From: Pleurocapsa sp. PCC 7327 | GTDB lineage: Bacteria > Cyanobacteriota > Cyanobacteriia > Cyanobacteriales > Microcystaceae | NCBI RefSeq assembly: GCF_000317025.1 | Contig: NC_019689.1 | Location: 695,501 to 759,500, forward strand | Length of the DNA: 64,000 nt | Direction: 5' to 3' | In this document: one piece after another, positions 35,124 to 44,243 of the stretch | Position numbering within the stretch: the stretch's first letter is position 1 | Layout of the letters: the number at the start of each line of letters is the position of its first letter | The notes under the pieces: model-generated | Told to the model about the DNA's origin: nothing | The model's input: the letters and a program-made list of their open reading frames with translations, nothing else | Databases searched by the model: none | Translations under genes and position numbers: made by a program

Positions 35124-37085
35124 ATGACAAAAACACTGTTAAATAATCGCTATCAAATCTTACAAATTCTGGGCAAAGGTGGCTTTGGCGAAACCTTTCT
35201 GGCGATCGATACCCATATGCCTTCAGCCAGAAAATGCGTCATAAAGCAGCTCAAACCTGCCATTCAAGTCCCTACAATCCCGCAGTGGTTACAAGAACGA
35301 TTTAAGCGAGAGGCGGCGGTTTTAGAAGAATTGGGAGAAAATCATCTTCAGATTCCCCGACTGTATGCCTATTTCTCTGAAGGCGGCGACTTCTATCTAG
35401 TTCAGGAATGGATAGAAGGCATGACGCTCACCCAAAAACATCAACAAAAAGGTAATTTTTCGGCAGAAGAAGTTAGAGAAATTCTGCTCGATCTCTTGCC
35501 CGTTCTGGATTATATCCACAGCCGCCGCATTATTCACCGAGATATCAAACCCGACAATATTATTCTGCGTGCTTGTGATGGCAAACCCGTTTTAATTGAC
35601 TTCGGAGTCATGAAAGAAGCCGTGGCAACGGTAATTAACACCGATGGAACGACAACTTATTCCGTTGCCCTCGGAACCCCTGGTTATATGTCCTCCGAAC
35701 AGGCGGCAGGTCGTCCCCTTTATTCTAGCGATCTCTACAGCTTAGGGTTAACAGCCGTCTTTTTACTGACGGGGAAAACCCCACAATACTTATCTACAGA
35801 CGAGCGCACCGGAGAGCTGATCTGGCGACAAGATTTACCCGATCTCGATTCTAATCTAGCCGCAGCGATCGATCGCGCTATTCGCTTTCATCCGCGCGAT
35901 CGCTTTTCCTCGGCCAAAGAAATGCTTGCCGCCTTGAAAGGCAGTGTAAAAATGCCCAAAGCAGTTCCTGTTGACGCTTCCGAGCAGGCAAGGCAAGTCC
36001 AAACCCATCTCCAGGAAAAAACAAACCTGATGGGGGCGACTCCTTCAGCGCCAACGGAATCAGAAAACGCTTGGATGCAGTGGGTATTTGGACTGTTGCT
36101 GTTTTCGGGAGTAATAGCGGGAGCTTTTGCGGTTGGCTATTATGCCTTTTCCCTAAGAGAGTCTTCCAATCCTTCGCCTTCCAATCCTTCGCCTTCTGCC
36201 CCATTCGACTCAACTCCCCAAACTTTTCCTCCCATTCTCTCGCCAGACTCGAAAGGAACGCAGTCTCCTACGCCGCAACCAGAGGCTACCGCTTCTCCAA
36301 TCCCAGAAGTTACCCCCAACCCGGAACCGGAAGCGACAGTCAGTCCAGTACCGGAAGCCTCGCCAACCCAGGAGCCGGAAGCCACCGCTAGCCCCTCTCC
36401 CGAAGCCTCGCCAACTCAGGAGCCGGAAGCCACCACTAGCCCCTCTCCCGAAGCCTCGCCAATCCAGGAGCCGGAAGCCACCACTAGCCCCTCTCCCGAA
36501 GCCTCGCCAACTCAGGAGCCGGAAGCCACCACTAGCCCCTCTCCCGAAGCTAGTCCATCCTCTCCGGAAACGACGAATCAATCCAGTTCGCCCTCAACAG
36601 AAGCGACACCCGAACCTTCTGCCACAATTGTCCCCGAACAAACGCCCCCTCAAGAAAGCAAAAACAGTTCTTCAAATGCCGTTCCTATTTTTAACATCGG
36701 AACGCCGGAAAGTCGAATCAGAGAAATGCTCGGACAACCTATCTCAACGAGTAAGGGAATCCGAGATAACAATCATATTGTTTTATACAAAAACGTTGTG
36801 TCCGATCGCGTAGAACTGGATTATTCAGTCGATTCCAAAACCGAGCAACTAAAACGAACTGAAGTCTCCTTTGCTCAGACAGTTGACCTGTTAACGATGA
36901 AAGAAGCTTTGAATAGCTTATTAGGCGGTAAGGCTCCAGAATCTGCCAAACAAGCGTTAGAGCAAATTTATTATCGCCAAAGCGATCGCTATTCATTTAC
37001 TGTTGGGAATCTAACAGGAACGATAGAGCGAAATCAAAGCGATCGCATTTATATGAAAGTTTGGGAAACCGATTTTCATTCTTAA
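35124..37085 (+). CDS. Ser/Thr protein kinase with Pro/Ser-rich repeat linker and C-terminal domain
   Basis: About 653 residues from ATG 35124; the frame is open 13 codons more to a TTG with no support. The kinase domain (about 10-280) is complete: GKGGFGETF glycine loop, VIKQLKP lysine, HRDIKPDN catalytic loop, DFGVMKE and GTPGYMSSEQ. One transmembrane helix (WVFGLLLFSGVIAGAFAVGY, about 315-335) is followed by a PEST-like low-complexity linker including four copies of a 16-residue repeat (about 415-480). The C-terminal about 130 residues (IGTPESRIREMLGQPIS, then DRVELDYSVDS) form a domain seen after cyanobacterial kinases, possibly ligand sensing in the periplasm. Confidence 0.93.
   Translation: MTKTLLNNRYQILQILGKGGFGETFLAIDTHMPSARKCVIKQLKPAIQVPTIPQWLQERFKREAAVLEELGENHLQIPRLYAYFSEGGDFYLVQEWIEGMTLTQKHQQKGNFSAEEVREILLDLLPVLDYIHSRRIIHRDIKPDNIILRACDGKPVLIDFGVMKEAVATVINTDGTTTYSVALGTPGYMSSEQAAGRPLYSSDLYSLGLTAVFLLTGKTPQYLSTDERTGELIWRQDLPDLDSNLAAAIDRAIRFHPRDRFSSAKEMLAALKGSVKMPKAVPVDASEQARQVQTHLQEKTNLMGATPSAPTESENAWMQWVFGLLLFSGVIAGAFAVGYYAFSLRESSNPSPSNPSPSAPFDSTPQTFPPILSPDSKGTQSPTPQPEATASPIPEVTPNPEPEATVSPVPEASPTQEPEATASPSPEASPTQEPEATTSPSPEASPIQEPEATTSPSPEASPTQEPEATTSPSPEASPSSPETTNQSSSPSTEATPEPSATIVPEQTPPQESKNSSSNAVPIFNIGTPESRIREMLGQPISTSKGIRDNNHIVLYKNVVSDRVELDYSVDSKTEQLKRTEVSFAQTVDLLTMKEALNSLLGGKAPESAKQALEQIYYRQSDRYSFTVGNLTGTIERNQSDRIYMKVWETDFHS
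36369..36560 (+). repeat. 48-bp minisatellite inside the kinase gene
   Basis: Four near-identical direct repeats of 48 bp (36369, 36417, 36465, 36513), in frame, each encoding QEPEATTSPSPEASPT or close variants; the last is divergent at its end. Copies 2-4 are almost identical in DNA, a sign of recent expansion by slippage or unequal recombination. Copy number is likely to vary between strains. Confidence 0.9.
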
Positions 37086-37148
37086 GCCAAAATTCGGATT
37101 TTTCCCGTAGGATAAAGATTAATTCTTTCGCTTGGACAATCAGAAGCC

Positions 37149-38276
37149 GTGGCAGAATCGGAAACCCTTTCTAACCTCTTACGCACTCCCCTGTTCGACC
37201 TCGAAGTAGAACAGAAAGCCAGACTGACGGCTTTTTCTGGATGGGAGATGCCAGTGCAGTTTAGCGGACTCAAGCAAGAACACGAGGCAGTGCGGACTGC
37301 TGTGGGCATGTTCGATATTTCTCACATGGGCAAATTTGTTTTAAAGGGAAAAGAATTGCTCAAAAGTCTTCAATCCTTGGTGCCCTCTGACTTGGAAGGC
37401 TTGCAACCCGGTCAAGCACAATACAGCGTCCTTCTCAACCCTCAAGCTGGCATCATTGACGACATTATCTTCTACTATCAGGGCGAGGATGAAACTGGCG
37501 AGCAACATGGCGTATTAATTGTTAATGCTGCCACGACTGTTAAAGATAAAACCTGGTTGTTGGAACACCTCAATTCAACTGCCGTTCGACTAGAAGATCT
37601 TTCCCGCAATAAGGTTTTAATTGCCATTCAGGGACCGCAAGCCCTAGTCTCGTTTCAGCCTTTTGTGCAAGAAGATTTGAGTTCTCTTAAAGCTTTCGGA
37701 CATCTAGAGGCAACGGTGCTGGACGAACCCGCGTTTATTGCCAGGACGGGTTATACCGGAGAGGACGGGTTTGAAGTTATGCTAGATCCAGCAGTAGGAC
37801 AAAAATTGTGGCGATCTCTCCGAGAGGCTGGCGTAACTCCCTGCGGTTTGGGCGCGAGAGACACCCTGCGTCTAGAAGCGGCGATGTGCCTCTACGGGCA
37901 AGATATCAACGATAAGACGACTCCTTTAGAAGCCGGTTTGGGATGGCTAGTTCATTTGGATAACAAAGGCGATTTTATCGGACGTTCCGTCCTAGAAAAG
38001 CAAAAGGCATCGGGGGTAGAACGCCGTTTGGTAGGCTTGCAGATGGAAGGACGACACATTGCCCGCCACGGTTATCCCGTTGTGTCCGGCAGTAAAGTCG
38101 TCGGAGAAGTGACTAGCGGGACGCTATCGCCTACTTTAGGGAAAGCGATCGCGCTTGCTTATGTTCCTACCGCTTTAAGTAAAGTCGGACAGTCTCTAGA
38201 AGTAAAAATTCGCGGCAAAACCTATCCCGCTACCGTTGTTAAAAAACCCTTCTACCGTTCTCCCAGTCGTCTTTAA
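37149..38276 (+). CDS. gcvT: aminomethyltransferase GcvT (glycine cleavage T protein)
   Basis: 375 residues, GTG start. The folate-binding N-terminal region (FSGWEMPVQFSGLKQEHEAVR, FDISHMGKF), NAAT, GYTGEDGFEV and the C-terminal TSGTLSPTLGKAIALAYV are all present. It transfers the methylene group from the H-protein-bound aminomethyl of glycine to tetrahydrofolate, releasing ammonia; in cyanobacteria this handles photorespiratory glycine. No glycine riboswitch is visible in the 63-base gap before it. The other gcv genes are not in the window. It is convergent with the M20 amidohydrolase gene, only 2 bases between stops. Confidence 0.96.
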   Translation: MAESETLSNLLRTPLFDLEVEQKARLTAFSGWEMPVQFSGLKQEHEAVRTAVGMFDISHMGKFVLKGKELLKSLQSLVPSDLEGLQPGQAQYSVLLNPQAGIIDDIIFYYQGEDETGEQHGVLIVNAATTVKDKTWLLEHLNSTAVRLEDLSRNKVLIAIQGPQALVSFQPFVQEDLSSLKAFGHLEATVLDEPAFIARTGYTGEDGFEVMLDPAVGQKLWRSLREAGVTPCGLGARDTLRLEAAMCLYGQDINDKTTPLEAGLGWLVHLDNKGDFIGRSVLEKQKASGVERRLVGLQMEGRHIARHGYPVVSGSKVVGEVTSGTLSPTLGKAIALAYVPTALSKVGQSLEVKIRGKTYPATVVKKPFYRSPSRL

Positions 38277-38278
38277 TC

Positions 38279-39490
38279 TTACTGACAAAACTTTTCCACG
38301 CAACGGACAAACATTTCTACCCCCACTCCTAAGGCAGCTTCATCAAAATCGAAGCGAGGATGGTGATGGGGATAGGCTAATCCTTTCTCTGGATTGGCGG
38401 AACCTAAGAAGAAATAACACCCCGGTACTTCTTGCAAAAAGAAGGACATATCCTCTCCACCCATGGTTTGACACTCTGGGACTATTCCTGCTGGGGTTTC
38501 TACCACTTCTAACGCCACAGAACGCACTAAGTCAGCGATACGAGCATCGTTGATCGTGGGAGGATACAGCCGCCAGTAATCTAGCTCGTAAGTTGCGCCG
38601 TGACCGTGACAGACTCCCGCGATGATTTCATCAATGCGCTTGCCGATATAATCTTCTAAGGCAGGGTTAAAATAGCGGACGGTCCCGCTCATTCTCGCCG
38701 TATCGGCAATGACATTCAGTGCTGTGCCTGCATGGAGTTCCCCAACGGTAACGACTGCTGAATCGATGGGATTGACATTGCGGGCGACAATAGTTTGTAA
38801 AGCATTGACGATTTGAGCGCTAACTACTATCGAATCGACAGTTTGATGGGGCATGGCACCGTGTCCGCCTTTACCCTGGATGGTGCAGCGAAAACATTCT
38901 ACGGCTGCCATTAATGCCCCGCTACGAACGCCTATCGTGCCGAGAGGAAGATTATTCCAAAGATGCAGTCCGATAATGGCATCGACATCGGGATTTTTGA
39001 GAACTCCTTCCTCGATCATCGGTTTCGCACCGCCTGGACTTTCTTCTGCGGGTTGGAAGATAATTTTGACAGTTCCTTTGAAGTCGTCTCGATGTTGGGA
39101 GAGATAGCATGCCGTTCCCAGCGCGATCGCAGTATGTCCGTCGTGTCCGCAGGCATGCATGATGCCGTCGTGTTTTGAACGATAGGAGACATCATTTTCT
39201 TCCTGAATCGGTAAGGCATCCATATCTGCCCGAATTGCCAACACCGGGCCCGGATGATTACTCTCAATCGTGGCGACGATCCCCGTTTTAGCGATGCCCG
39301 TTCGATGGTCGATTTCCATTTCTGTTAGTTTCTGGGAAAGGAATTCGGTGGTTAATTGCTCTTGAAAACCCAGTTCGGGACGTTGATGAAATCTTCTCCG
39401 CCATTCCACCAAACGGGTTTGCAGGGAGCGAATTTCTAAACGAATTTGAGATAGATCGATAAAGTTTGGAGTGGGAAAAGTAAAAACCAT
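38279..39490 (-). CDS. M20 family metal-dependent amidohydrolase (ILR1/HipO-like)
   Basis: 403 residues from ATG 39490. The M20D metal ligands and catalytic residues are intact: DMDALPI, HACGHDGHTA, PAEESPGGAK, and a C-terminal MGGEDMSFF. A lid/dimerisation domain occupies about 185-300 (GKGGHGAMPHQTVDS). The family cleaves N-acyl or N-benzoyl amino acids (hippurate, indole-3-acetyl-amino acids, N-acetyl amino acids); the true substrate cannot be told. Downstream it abuts gcvT; upstream is a long palindrome-rich region. Confidence 0.93.
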   Translation of the reverse strand: MVFTFPTPNFIDLSQIRLEIRSLQTRLVEWRRRFHQRPELGFQEQLTTEFLSQKLTEMEIDHRTGIAKTGIVATIESNHPGPVLAIRADMDALPIQEENDVSYRSKHDGIMHACGHDGHTAIALGTACYLSQHRDDFKGTVKIIFQPAEESPGGAKPMIEEGVLKNPDVDAIIGLHLWNNLPLGTIGVRSGALMAAVECFRCTIQGKGGHGAMPHQTVDSIVVSAQIVNALQTIVARNVNPIDSAVVTVGELHAGTALNVIADTARMSGTVRYFNPALEDYIGKRIDEIIAGVCHGHGATYELDYWRLYPPTINDARIADLVRSVALEVVETPAGIVPECQTMGGEDMSFFLQEVPGCYFFLGSANPEKGLAYPHHHPRFDFDEAALGVGVEMFVRCVEKFCQ

Positions 39491-40099
39491 ATTTTTAAAT
39501 CGATTGGCAGACAAAAAATAAAAGTATCTTTAATTAAATTGATAAGATTATTCTTAAACAGATTTGCCTAATTAGGCGTTACTTTAAAGCTTTTAATTTA
39601 GATTCTAATTATAGCTTGCACTATAACCAGTAAACATTAAAGCCAAGAAATCAATTTCTTGGCTAAGAGCATAAGTCCATTAAAATGGACTAAAAGCCTT
39701 ATCTAGTCATCATTTAGTTCTATTATAAGCGAGAACTCTCGCGATTGAGCCAGAGAATTCATTCTCTTGTGGGGTGAAACAAGTAATTTGTTTCTACTAT
39801 CTAAGACAATTTTATTATTAATCTCCCGCTCAAGTTTTTCTTAATTAGTTGGTATTCCTGCAATTATCCGATCTTTTCGATCTATGAATAAATGATAATT
39901 TCTAAACAGAAAATGATGGCAGCCAATAAAAAGGTAAAATTTTGTTTCCATTTCCAAAAATAAATGCGATCGCTAGTATTGCCAAAAATATAAACACAAT
40001 TAAATCATCGAGGTAAGATGAAAAGTAGAGAGACATAAAGGACTATCCCGTACATGGAATGGCAACAGTTGCTTTTGGTGAAGCGAATGCGCTCTATTT
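39491..40099. other. intergenic region with palindrome cluster, upstream of amidohydrolase
   Basis: About 610 bases without an assignable gene. 39641-39794 carries five successive perfect palindromes (listed separately). 39890-40090 has minus-strand hydrophobic reading frames of about 40 codons (one with MSLYFSSYLDDLIVF) but none with a ribosome binding site, so none is called. AT content is higher than in neighbouring genes. Confidence 0.45.
39641..39794. repeat. cluster of five perfect hairpins (REP/MITE-like)
   Basis: In 154 bases: AGCCAAGAAA/TTTCTTGGCT (39641-39664, loop 4); AGTCCATT/AATGGACT (39674-39691, loop 2); GCGAGA/TCTCGC (39729-39742, loop 2); AGAGAAT/ATTCTCT (39752-39767, loop 2); GAAACAA/TTGTTTC (39776-39794, loop 5). 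This chain of short palindromes resembles dispersed palindromic repeats found in many cyanobacterial genomes. No transposase of the RAYT type is in the window. Confidence 0.75.
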
Positions 40100-40498
40100 C
40101 TACTGTGTACTTCCTATGGTTTTGAGGACGAATCGCAGCAAAAAAACTCCAGCTAAAATCCACATTGCTACTGTTGTTTCTTGAAGCTTTCCTTGAAAGG
40201 TTTTGACTAGAGGATAAGTAATAAAACCAAAAGCTAATCCTTCAGCAATAGAATAGCTTAAAGACATCATCAAAATTGTCAAAAATGAAGGGATCGATTC
40301 AGCCGGATCGTCCCAACGAATAGCTCGCACATTTCCCGTCATGAGAACGCCAACAATTAACAAAGCAGGAACGGTCGCAAAAGCAGGAATGGCTGAAATT
40401 AGAGGAATAAAAAAGATAGAAATCGTTAATAAAATTGCGACAATAACTGCGGCAAAACCTGTCCTTCCTCCTTCAGAAACACCGGCTGCTGATTCAAC
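40100..40498 (-). pseudogene. NCS2 purine permease, 3' part cut off by an IS
   Basis: 133 codons encoding the C-terminal third of a nucleobase permease of the NCS2/AzgA family: it starts at the insertion point with VESAAGVSEGGRTGF, the highly conserved motif that normally follows TSTVTTYVE, and then four membrane helices to the stop. It has no start codon of its own and its 5' part lies at 41420-42388, beyond the 921-bp insertion. Removing the IS and one copy of the 3-bp duplication joins the two parts exactly in frame into about 454 codons. Confidence 0.92.
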
Positions 40499-41419
40499 AG
40501 ACCTCCAGCAAAAGTCAGAGTAAGTTAGGTAAAATAAAACCAAATTACAATTCGAGTTATGACTTACTCTCAAGTAAAAAATTTAAAACCGACAGAGTTT
40601 AAACGGCTTTGTGGAGTATATCCAGAGACGTTTAAAGAGATGGTAAAAGTTCTAGAAGCCGAAAAAGTCTTACAAAAAAAAACAGGACGACCAAATAAAT
40701 TAAGCGCAGAAGACCAAATCTTAATGACTCTTGAATATTGGCGAGAGTATCGCACCTATTTTCATATCGGAACTAGCTGGGGAATAAACGAGACAACGGC
40801 TTTACGAATCACCAGAAAAGTAGAAGATATTTTAATGAAATCGGGACTTTTCAATCTGCCTGGGAAAAAAGCTGTTCAACCCCAAAATACAGAAATTGAA
40901 ATTGTCGTAGTAGATGTAGCAGAACATGAAATAGAAAGACCGAAAAAAACAAAAAGCTTACTACAGTGGTCGGCAAAAGTGTCACACGATAAAATCGCAA
41001 GTTTTAGCTGACGCAAAAACGAGACAAATTCTTTGTATTGCTCATGAGAAGGGAAAAAGTCATGATTTTAAGATTTGGAAAAATAGTAAAATAGGAATCG
41101 AACAACAGATAGAATGTTTGGCTGATAAAGGATATCAAGGAATTCAGAAACTTCATCCCAACAGTAGAATTCCCAACAAAAAAAGCGCAATCAACAGTTA
41201 AGTCTAGAGCAAAAGAAGTTTAATCGTAAGTTAGCAAGTGAAAGGATTGTAATTGAAAATATTCATCGCAGTCTAAAAATATTCAGAATTCTTTCAAGTC
41301 GATATCGCAACCGAAGAAGACGGTTTGGGTTGAGATTTAATTTGATTGCTGGCATTTATAATTATGAACTTCTTTCCCACTCCAATTATGCGATCGCGTA
41401 ACACTTTTGCAGGAGGTCT
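40499..41419 (+). mobile_element. IS5-like insertion sequence, 921 bp
   Basis: Both ends are visible. The left end is AGACCTCCAGCAAAAGT (40499-40515), the right end is its inverted copy ACTTTTGCAGGAGGTCT (41403-41419): 17-bp terminal repeats with one mismatch. The target duplication is AAC (40496-40498 and 41420-41422). It carries one transposase gene on the plus strand, broken by two frameshifts. Type of transposase (DDE, HTH_Tnp_4-like N-terminus) suggests an IS5-family member of a group making 3-bp duplications; exact subgroup not determined. Confidence 0.92.
40559..41401 (+). pseudogene. IS5-family DDE transposase with two frameshifts
   Basis: The protein is spread over three frames. Frame A, 40559 to about 40950: HTH region (LKPTEFKRLCGVYPETFKE) and first catalytic Asp in IVVVDVAEHEIERPKK. 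Frame B, about 40956 to 41183: AYYSG, SQVLADAKTRQILCIAH, second Asp in LADKGYQGIQ. Frame C, 41183 to 41401: LASERIVIENIHRSLKIFR with the Glu, then RYRNRRRRFG. The shifts fall in A-runs at 40943-40955 (one A too many) and 41178-41184 (one A too few, or a -1 slippery site). The second resembles programmed -1 frameshifting known in IS elements; the first does not, so the element is probably inactive. Confidence 0.88.
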
Positions 41420-42388
41420 AACATAAGTAGTTACAGTAGAAGTTCCCAAAAATGCGCCTACAGTAGTTCCAATTGCGTCTGCCATCAATGCTCGATTAGC
41501 GCGGGGCAATTCTCCTTTTGCATTAATATAACCTGCTTGGATTCCAACACCAGATAGCGTTCCAATTGTGTCAAAAATATCGACAAATAGAAAAACAAAT
41601 GTTACTGCTATAAAATCCCAGATTGTAGATAATTTAATTTGTGAGAAACCAATTAGCGCTTGACCGATTAAATCTATAGGAAATTGCGGAATTGCAACAA
41701 TTCCTGTAGGCAAAGGAGCAATTCTTAGAATCCATCCTAATAGTGCGGTTGCTAAAATGCCCCAGATTAAGGCACCTTTAACGCGACGGGCAACAAACGC
41801 AGCAGTAATCAAAATTCCTACCAATGCCATCAGAGTTGGGGGGTTATTGAAGTTGCCTAATGTCGTGGTGGTTGCTTCGCTAGAAACGATAATTCCCGAA
41901 CCCGTAAAGGCAATATAAGCAATAAAAAAACCGATTCCTGCTGCCGTTGCTTGTTTAAGACAACTGGGAATCGCTAAGATGAGCTGGCGGCGAATATCTG
42001 TAAGCGTTAGCGCGATAAAAATTACCCCTTCAATAAAGACTGACGTAAGTGCGACTCGCCAATCAATTCCCAATCCTTTGACGACGGAAAAAGCAAAAAA
42101 GACATTTAATCCCATTCCCGGCGCAAGAACAAAAGGATAGTTGGCCATTAACCCCATCATTAAAGTTGCGATCGCGCTCGAAATTGCCGTAGCGATAACG
42201 AGTTCGCTAAAAAGATCTTGGGGTTGTTTGAGAAAGATGGCATTGGACAGAATCGTCGGATTAACCGCCAAAATATACGCCATCGTCAAAAAGGTGGTAA
42301 TTCCTGCCAAGATTTCAGTGCGAAAATTGGTTTGATATTCTTGAAAGCGAAAGAAAAGAGCGATCGCGCTTAATAAACCGTCATACAT
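41420..42388 (-). pseudogene. NCS2 purine permease, 5' part interrupted by an IS
   Basis: 323 codons from ATG 42388 (MYDGLLSAIALFFRFQEYQT) down to TSTVTTYV, where the IS begins. The NCS2/AzgA hallmarks are present: TFLTMAYILAVNPTIL, the NYPFVLAPGMGLNVFFAFSV segment and VDIFDTIGTLSGVG. The uninterrupted protein (about 454 residues with the 3' part) would import adenine, guanine or hypoxanthine by proton symport. Reading continues 42 codons into the IS before a stop. The gene still has a normal start and no other lesion, so the insertion may be recent. It is divergent from glcD. Confidence 0.93.
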
Positions 42389-42558
42389 TTCAGTGCGTTT
42401 CTTGAGACTATTACGGTCACATGATACTGAATCCCAATTAGAAAGACAGCGATCGCGCCAATAAAATCCAAAACCCGCTAGCAGCAGAGACAATTGGTTA
42501 GGGGAATCGGGAGAAAGACTTAGAATGATAGAAAAATCTCTACAAAGCGCGATCGACC

Positions 42559-44040
42559 ATGCTACTAAGAAAAATCTTTAACGATACAGATAGTAAATGG
42601 AAACCGATTATTCAAGAATTTGAAGCTGTCCTCGGTAAAGATGGAGTAGTGCGGCGCAAAGATGAATTGCTGACCTACGAATGCGACGGATTGACGGCAT
42701 ACCGCCAACGCCCCGCAGTTGTCGTCCTGCCACGCACCACCGAACAAGTCGCCGCCGCCGTCAAAATCTGCGATCGCTACAATCTCCCTTGGGTTGCCAG
42801 AGGCGCGGGAACGGGTTTATCTGGGGGGGCTTTACCCGTCGAAGATTGCGTTCTCATCGTCACCGCCCGCATGAAACAAATCCTAGACGTTGACCTAGAA
42901 AATCAGCGCGTCGTCGTGCAACCGGGAGTTATTAACAACTGGGTCACTCAAGCTGTTAGCGGGGCTGGATTCTATTACGCCCCCGATCCGTCCAGTCAGA
43001 TTATTTGTTCCATTGGCGGCAACGTCGCAGAAAATTCTGGCGGCGTTCACTGTCTCAAATATGGCGTTACTACCAATCACGTCATGGGATTAAAATTAGT
43101 TATTCCCGACGGTTCGATTATCGATGTTGGCGGTTTCGTCTCGGAAATGCCGGGATACGATCTAACGGGATTATTTGTCGGATCTGAGGGCACCTTGGGC
43201 ATTGCTACAGAAATTACCCTGCGAATTCTCAAAACTCCCGAATCGATCTGCGTTCTTTTGGCAGACTTTACTAGTATTGAAGCGGCGGGAAGTTCGGTGG
43301 CGGATATCATCAGCGCGGGGATTATTCCCGCTGGAATGGAAATTATGGACAACCTCAGCATTAATGCCGTAGAAGACGTCGCCAAAACCAATTGTTACCC
43401 CAGAGATGCAGAGGCAATTCTGTTAATAGAATTAGATGGATTAGAGGTAGAAGTTGCCGCCAATAAGAAGCGCGTTGCCGAAATTTGTCAAAAGAATGGG
43501 GCAAGAAATATTACTTCGGCAAATGACCCAGAAACGCGCCTAAAATTGTGGAAAGGTCGCAAAGCCGCTTTTGCTGCGGCAGGGCATATCAGTCCCAATT
43601 ATTTCGTGCAAGATGGGGTAATTCCTCGCACTCAGTTAGCCAGGGTACTTAAAGAAATCAATGCGTTAGGGGAACGATATGGCTATCGCATCGCCAATGT
43701 TTTCCACGCAGGAGATGGCAACCTTCACCCCTTAGTTCTATACGATAATTCCGTGCCCGGTGCCTGGGAACAAGTCGAAAAATTAGGCGGGGAAATTCTC
43801 AGACTCTGCGTTGAAGCGGGAGGCAGTCTTTCTGGAGAACACGGCATCGGTTCGGATAAGAACTGTTATATGCCCTATATGTTTAATCAAGTCGATTTAG
43901 AAACCATGCAATACGTGCGAGATTGTTTTAATCCTAAAGGATTAGCAAATCCTGGCAAGGTGTTTCCGACTCCTCGCACCTGTGGCGAAGCGGCTAATGC
44001 TCAAAAGATGGCGCAGTTTAAGGAAGCGGAGTTGTTTTGA
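42559..44040 (+). CDS. glcD: FAD-linked glycolate oxidase/dehydrogenase subunit GlcD
   Basis: 493 residues. The FAD_binding_4 (PCMH) domain spans about 55-235 (WVARGAGTGLSGGALP, GGNVAENSGGVHCLKYG, GSEGTLGIATEITLRI) and the FAD-oxidase C-terminal domain about 270-475 with metal-binding His in VFHAGDGNLHPLVLYD and GEHGIGSDK. It oxidises glycolate (or D-lactate) to glyoxylate with electrons passed to quinones; in cyanobacteria GlcD1/D2 take part in photorespiration. glcE and glcF are not adjacent. D-lactate dehydrogenases of this fold look alike, so the substrate is probable, not certain. Confidence 0.9.
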   Translation: MLLRKIFNDTDSKWKPIIQEFEAVLGKDGVVRRKDELLTYECDGLTAYRQRPAVVVLPRTTEQVAAAVKICDRYNLPWVARGAGTGLSGGALPVEDCVLIVTARMKQILDVDLENQRVVVQPGVINNWVTQAVSGAGFYYAPDPSSQIICSIGGNVAENSGGVHCLKYGVTTNHVMGLKLVIPDGSIIDVGGFVSEMPGYDLTGLFVGSEGTLGIATEITLRILKTPESICVLLADFTSIEAAGSSVADIISAGIIPAGMEIMDNLSINAVEDVAKTNCYPRDAEAILLIELDGLEVEVAANKKRVAEICQKNGARNITSANDPETRLKLWKGRKAAFAAAGHISPNYFVQDGVIPRTQLARVLKEINALGERYGYRIANVFHAGDGNLHPLVLYDNSVPGAWEQVEKLGGEILRLCVEAGGSLSGEHGIGSDKNCYMPYMFNQVDLETMQYVRDCFNPKGLANPGKVFPTPRTCGEAANAQKMAQFKEAELF

Positions 44041-44134
44041 AGACAAGTTAGAGGATTGGGGAGACGGAGGTGTAGGGAGTGTGGGAGGTGTGGGGAGAAG
44101 GGAAACAAGACTAACCACTAACTTCTATCCGCTG

Positions 44135-44198
44135 TACGGGCGGGTTTTTGACAATAACTTTAGGGAAATCTCCAGGTTTTTAGATAAACCCGTCCCTA
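44135..44198. repeat. 64-bp inverted repeat element after glcD
   Basis: TACGGGCGGGTTT (44135-44147) and AAACCCGTCCCTA (44186-44198) are inverted copies matching at 11 of 13 positions around a 38-base spacer. GGGGCGGGTTT-type inverted elements are widespread in cyanobacterial intergenic DNA. It lies between the convergent glcD and Crp-family genes, after a G-rich purine stretch at 44050-44102, and may act as a bidirectional barrier. Confidence 0.55.
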
Positions 44199-44243
44199 GG
44201 GCTACTCCCTAATCCCCAATGACCAAAATCCTTTCATTTAAAA

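Noticed and set aside
39890-40090. Small hydrophobic minus-strand frames in the region left of the split permease
   Set aside because: Two different frames look equally membrane-like because of AT-rich codons, none has a ribosome binding site; chance cannot be excluded.
41294-41419. C-terminal extension of the NCS2 permease (RPPAKVLRDRIIGV...)
   Set aside because: These residues are translated from the IS end in the permease frame; the real coding stops at the insertion point.
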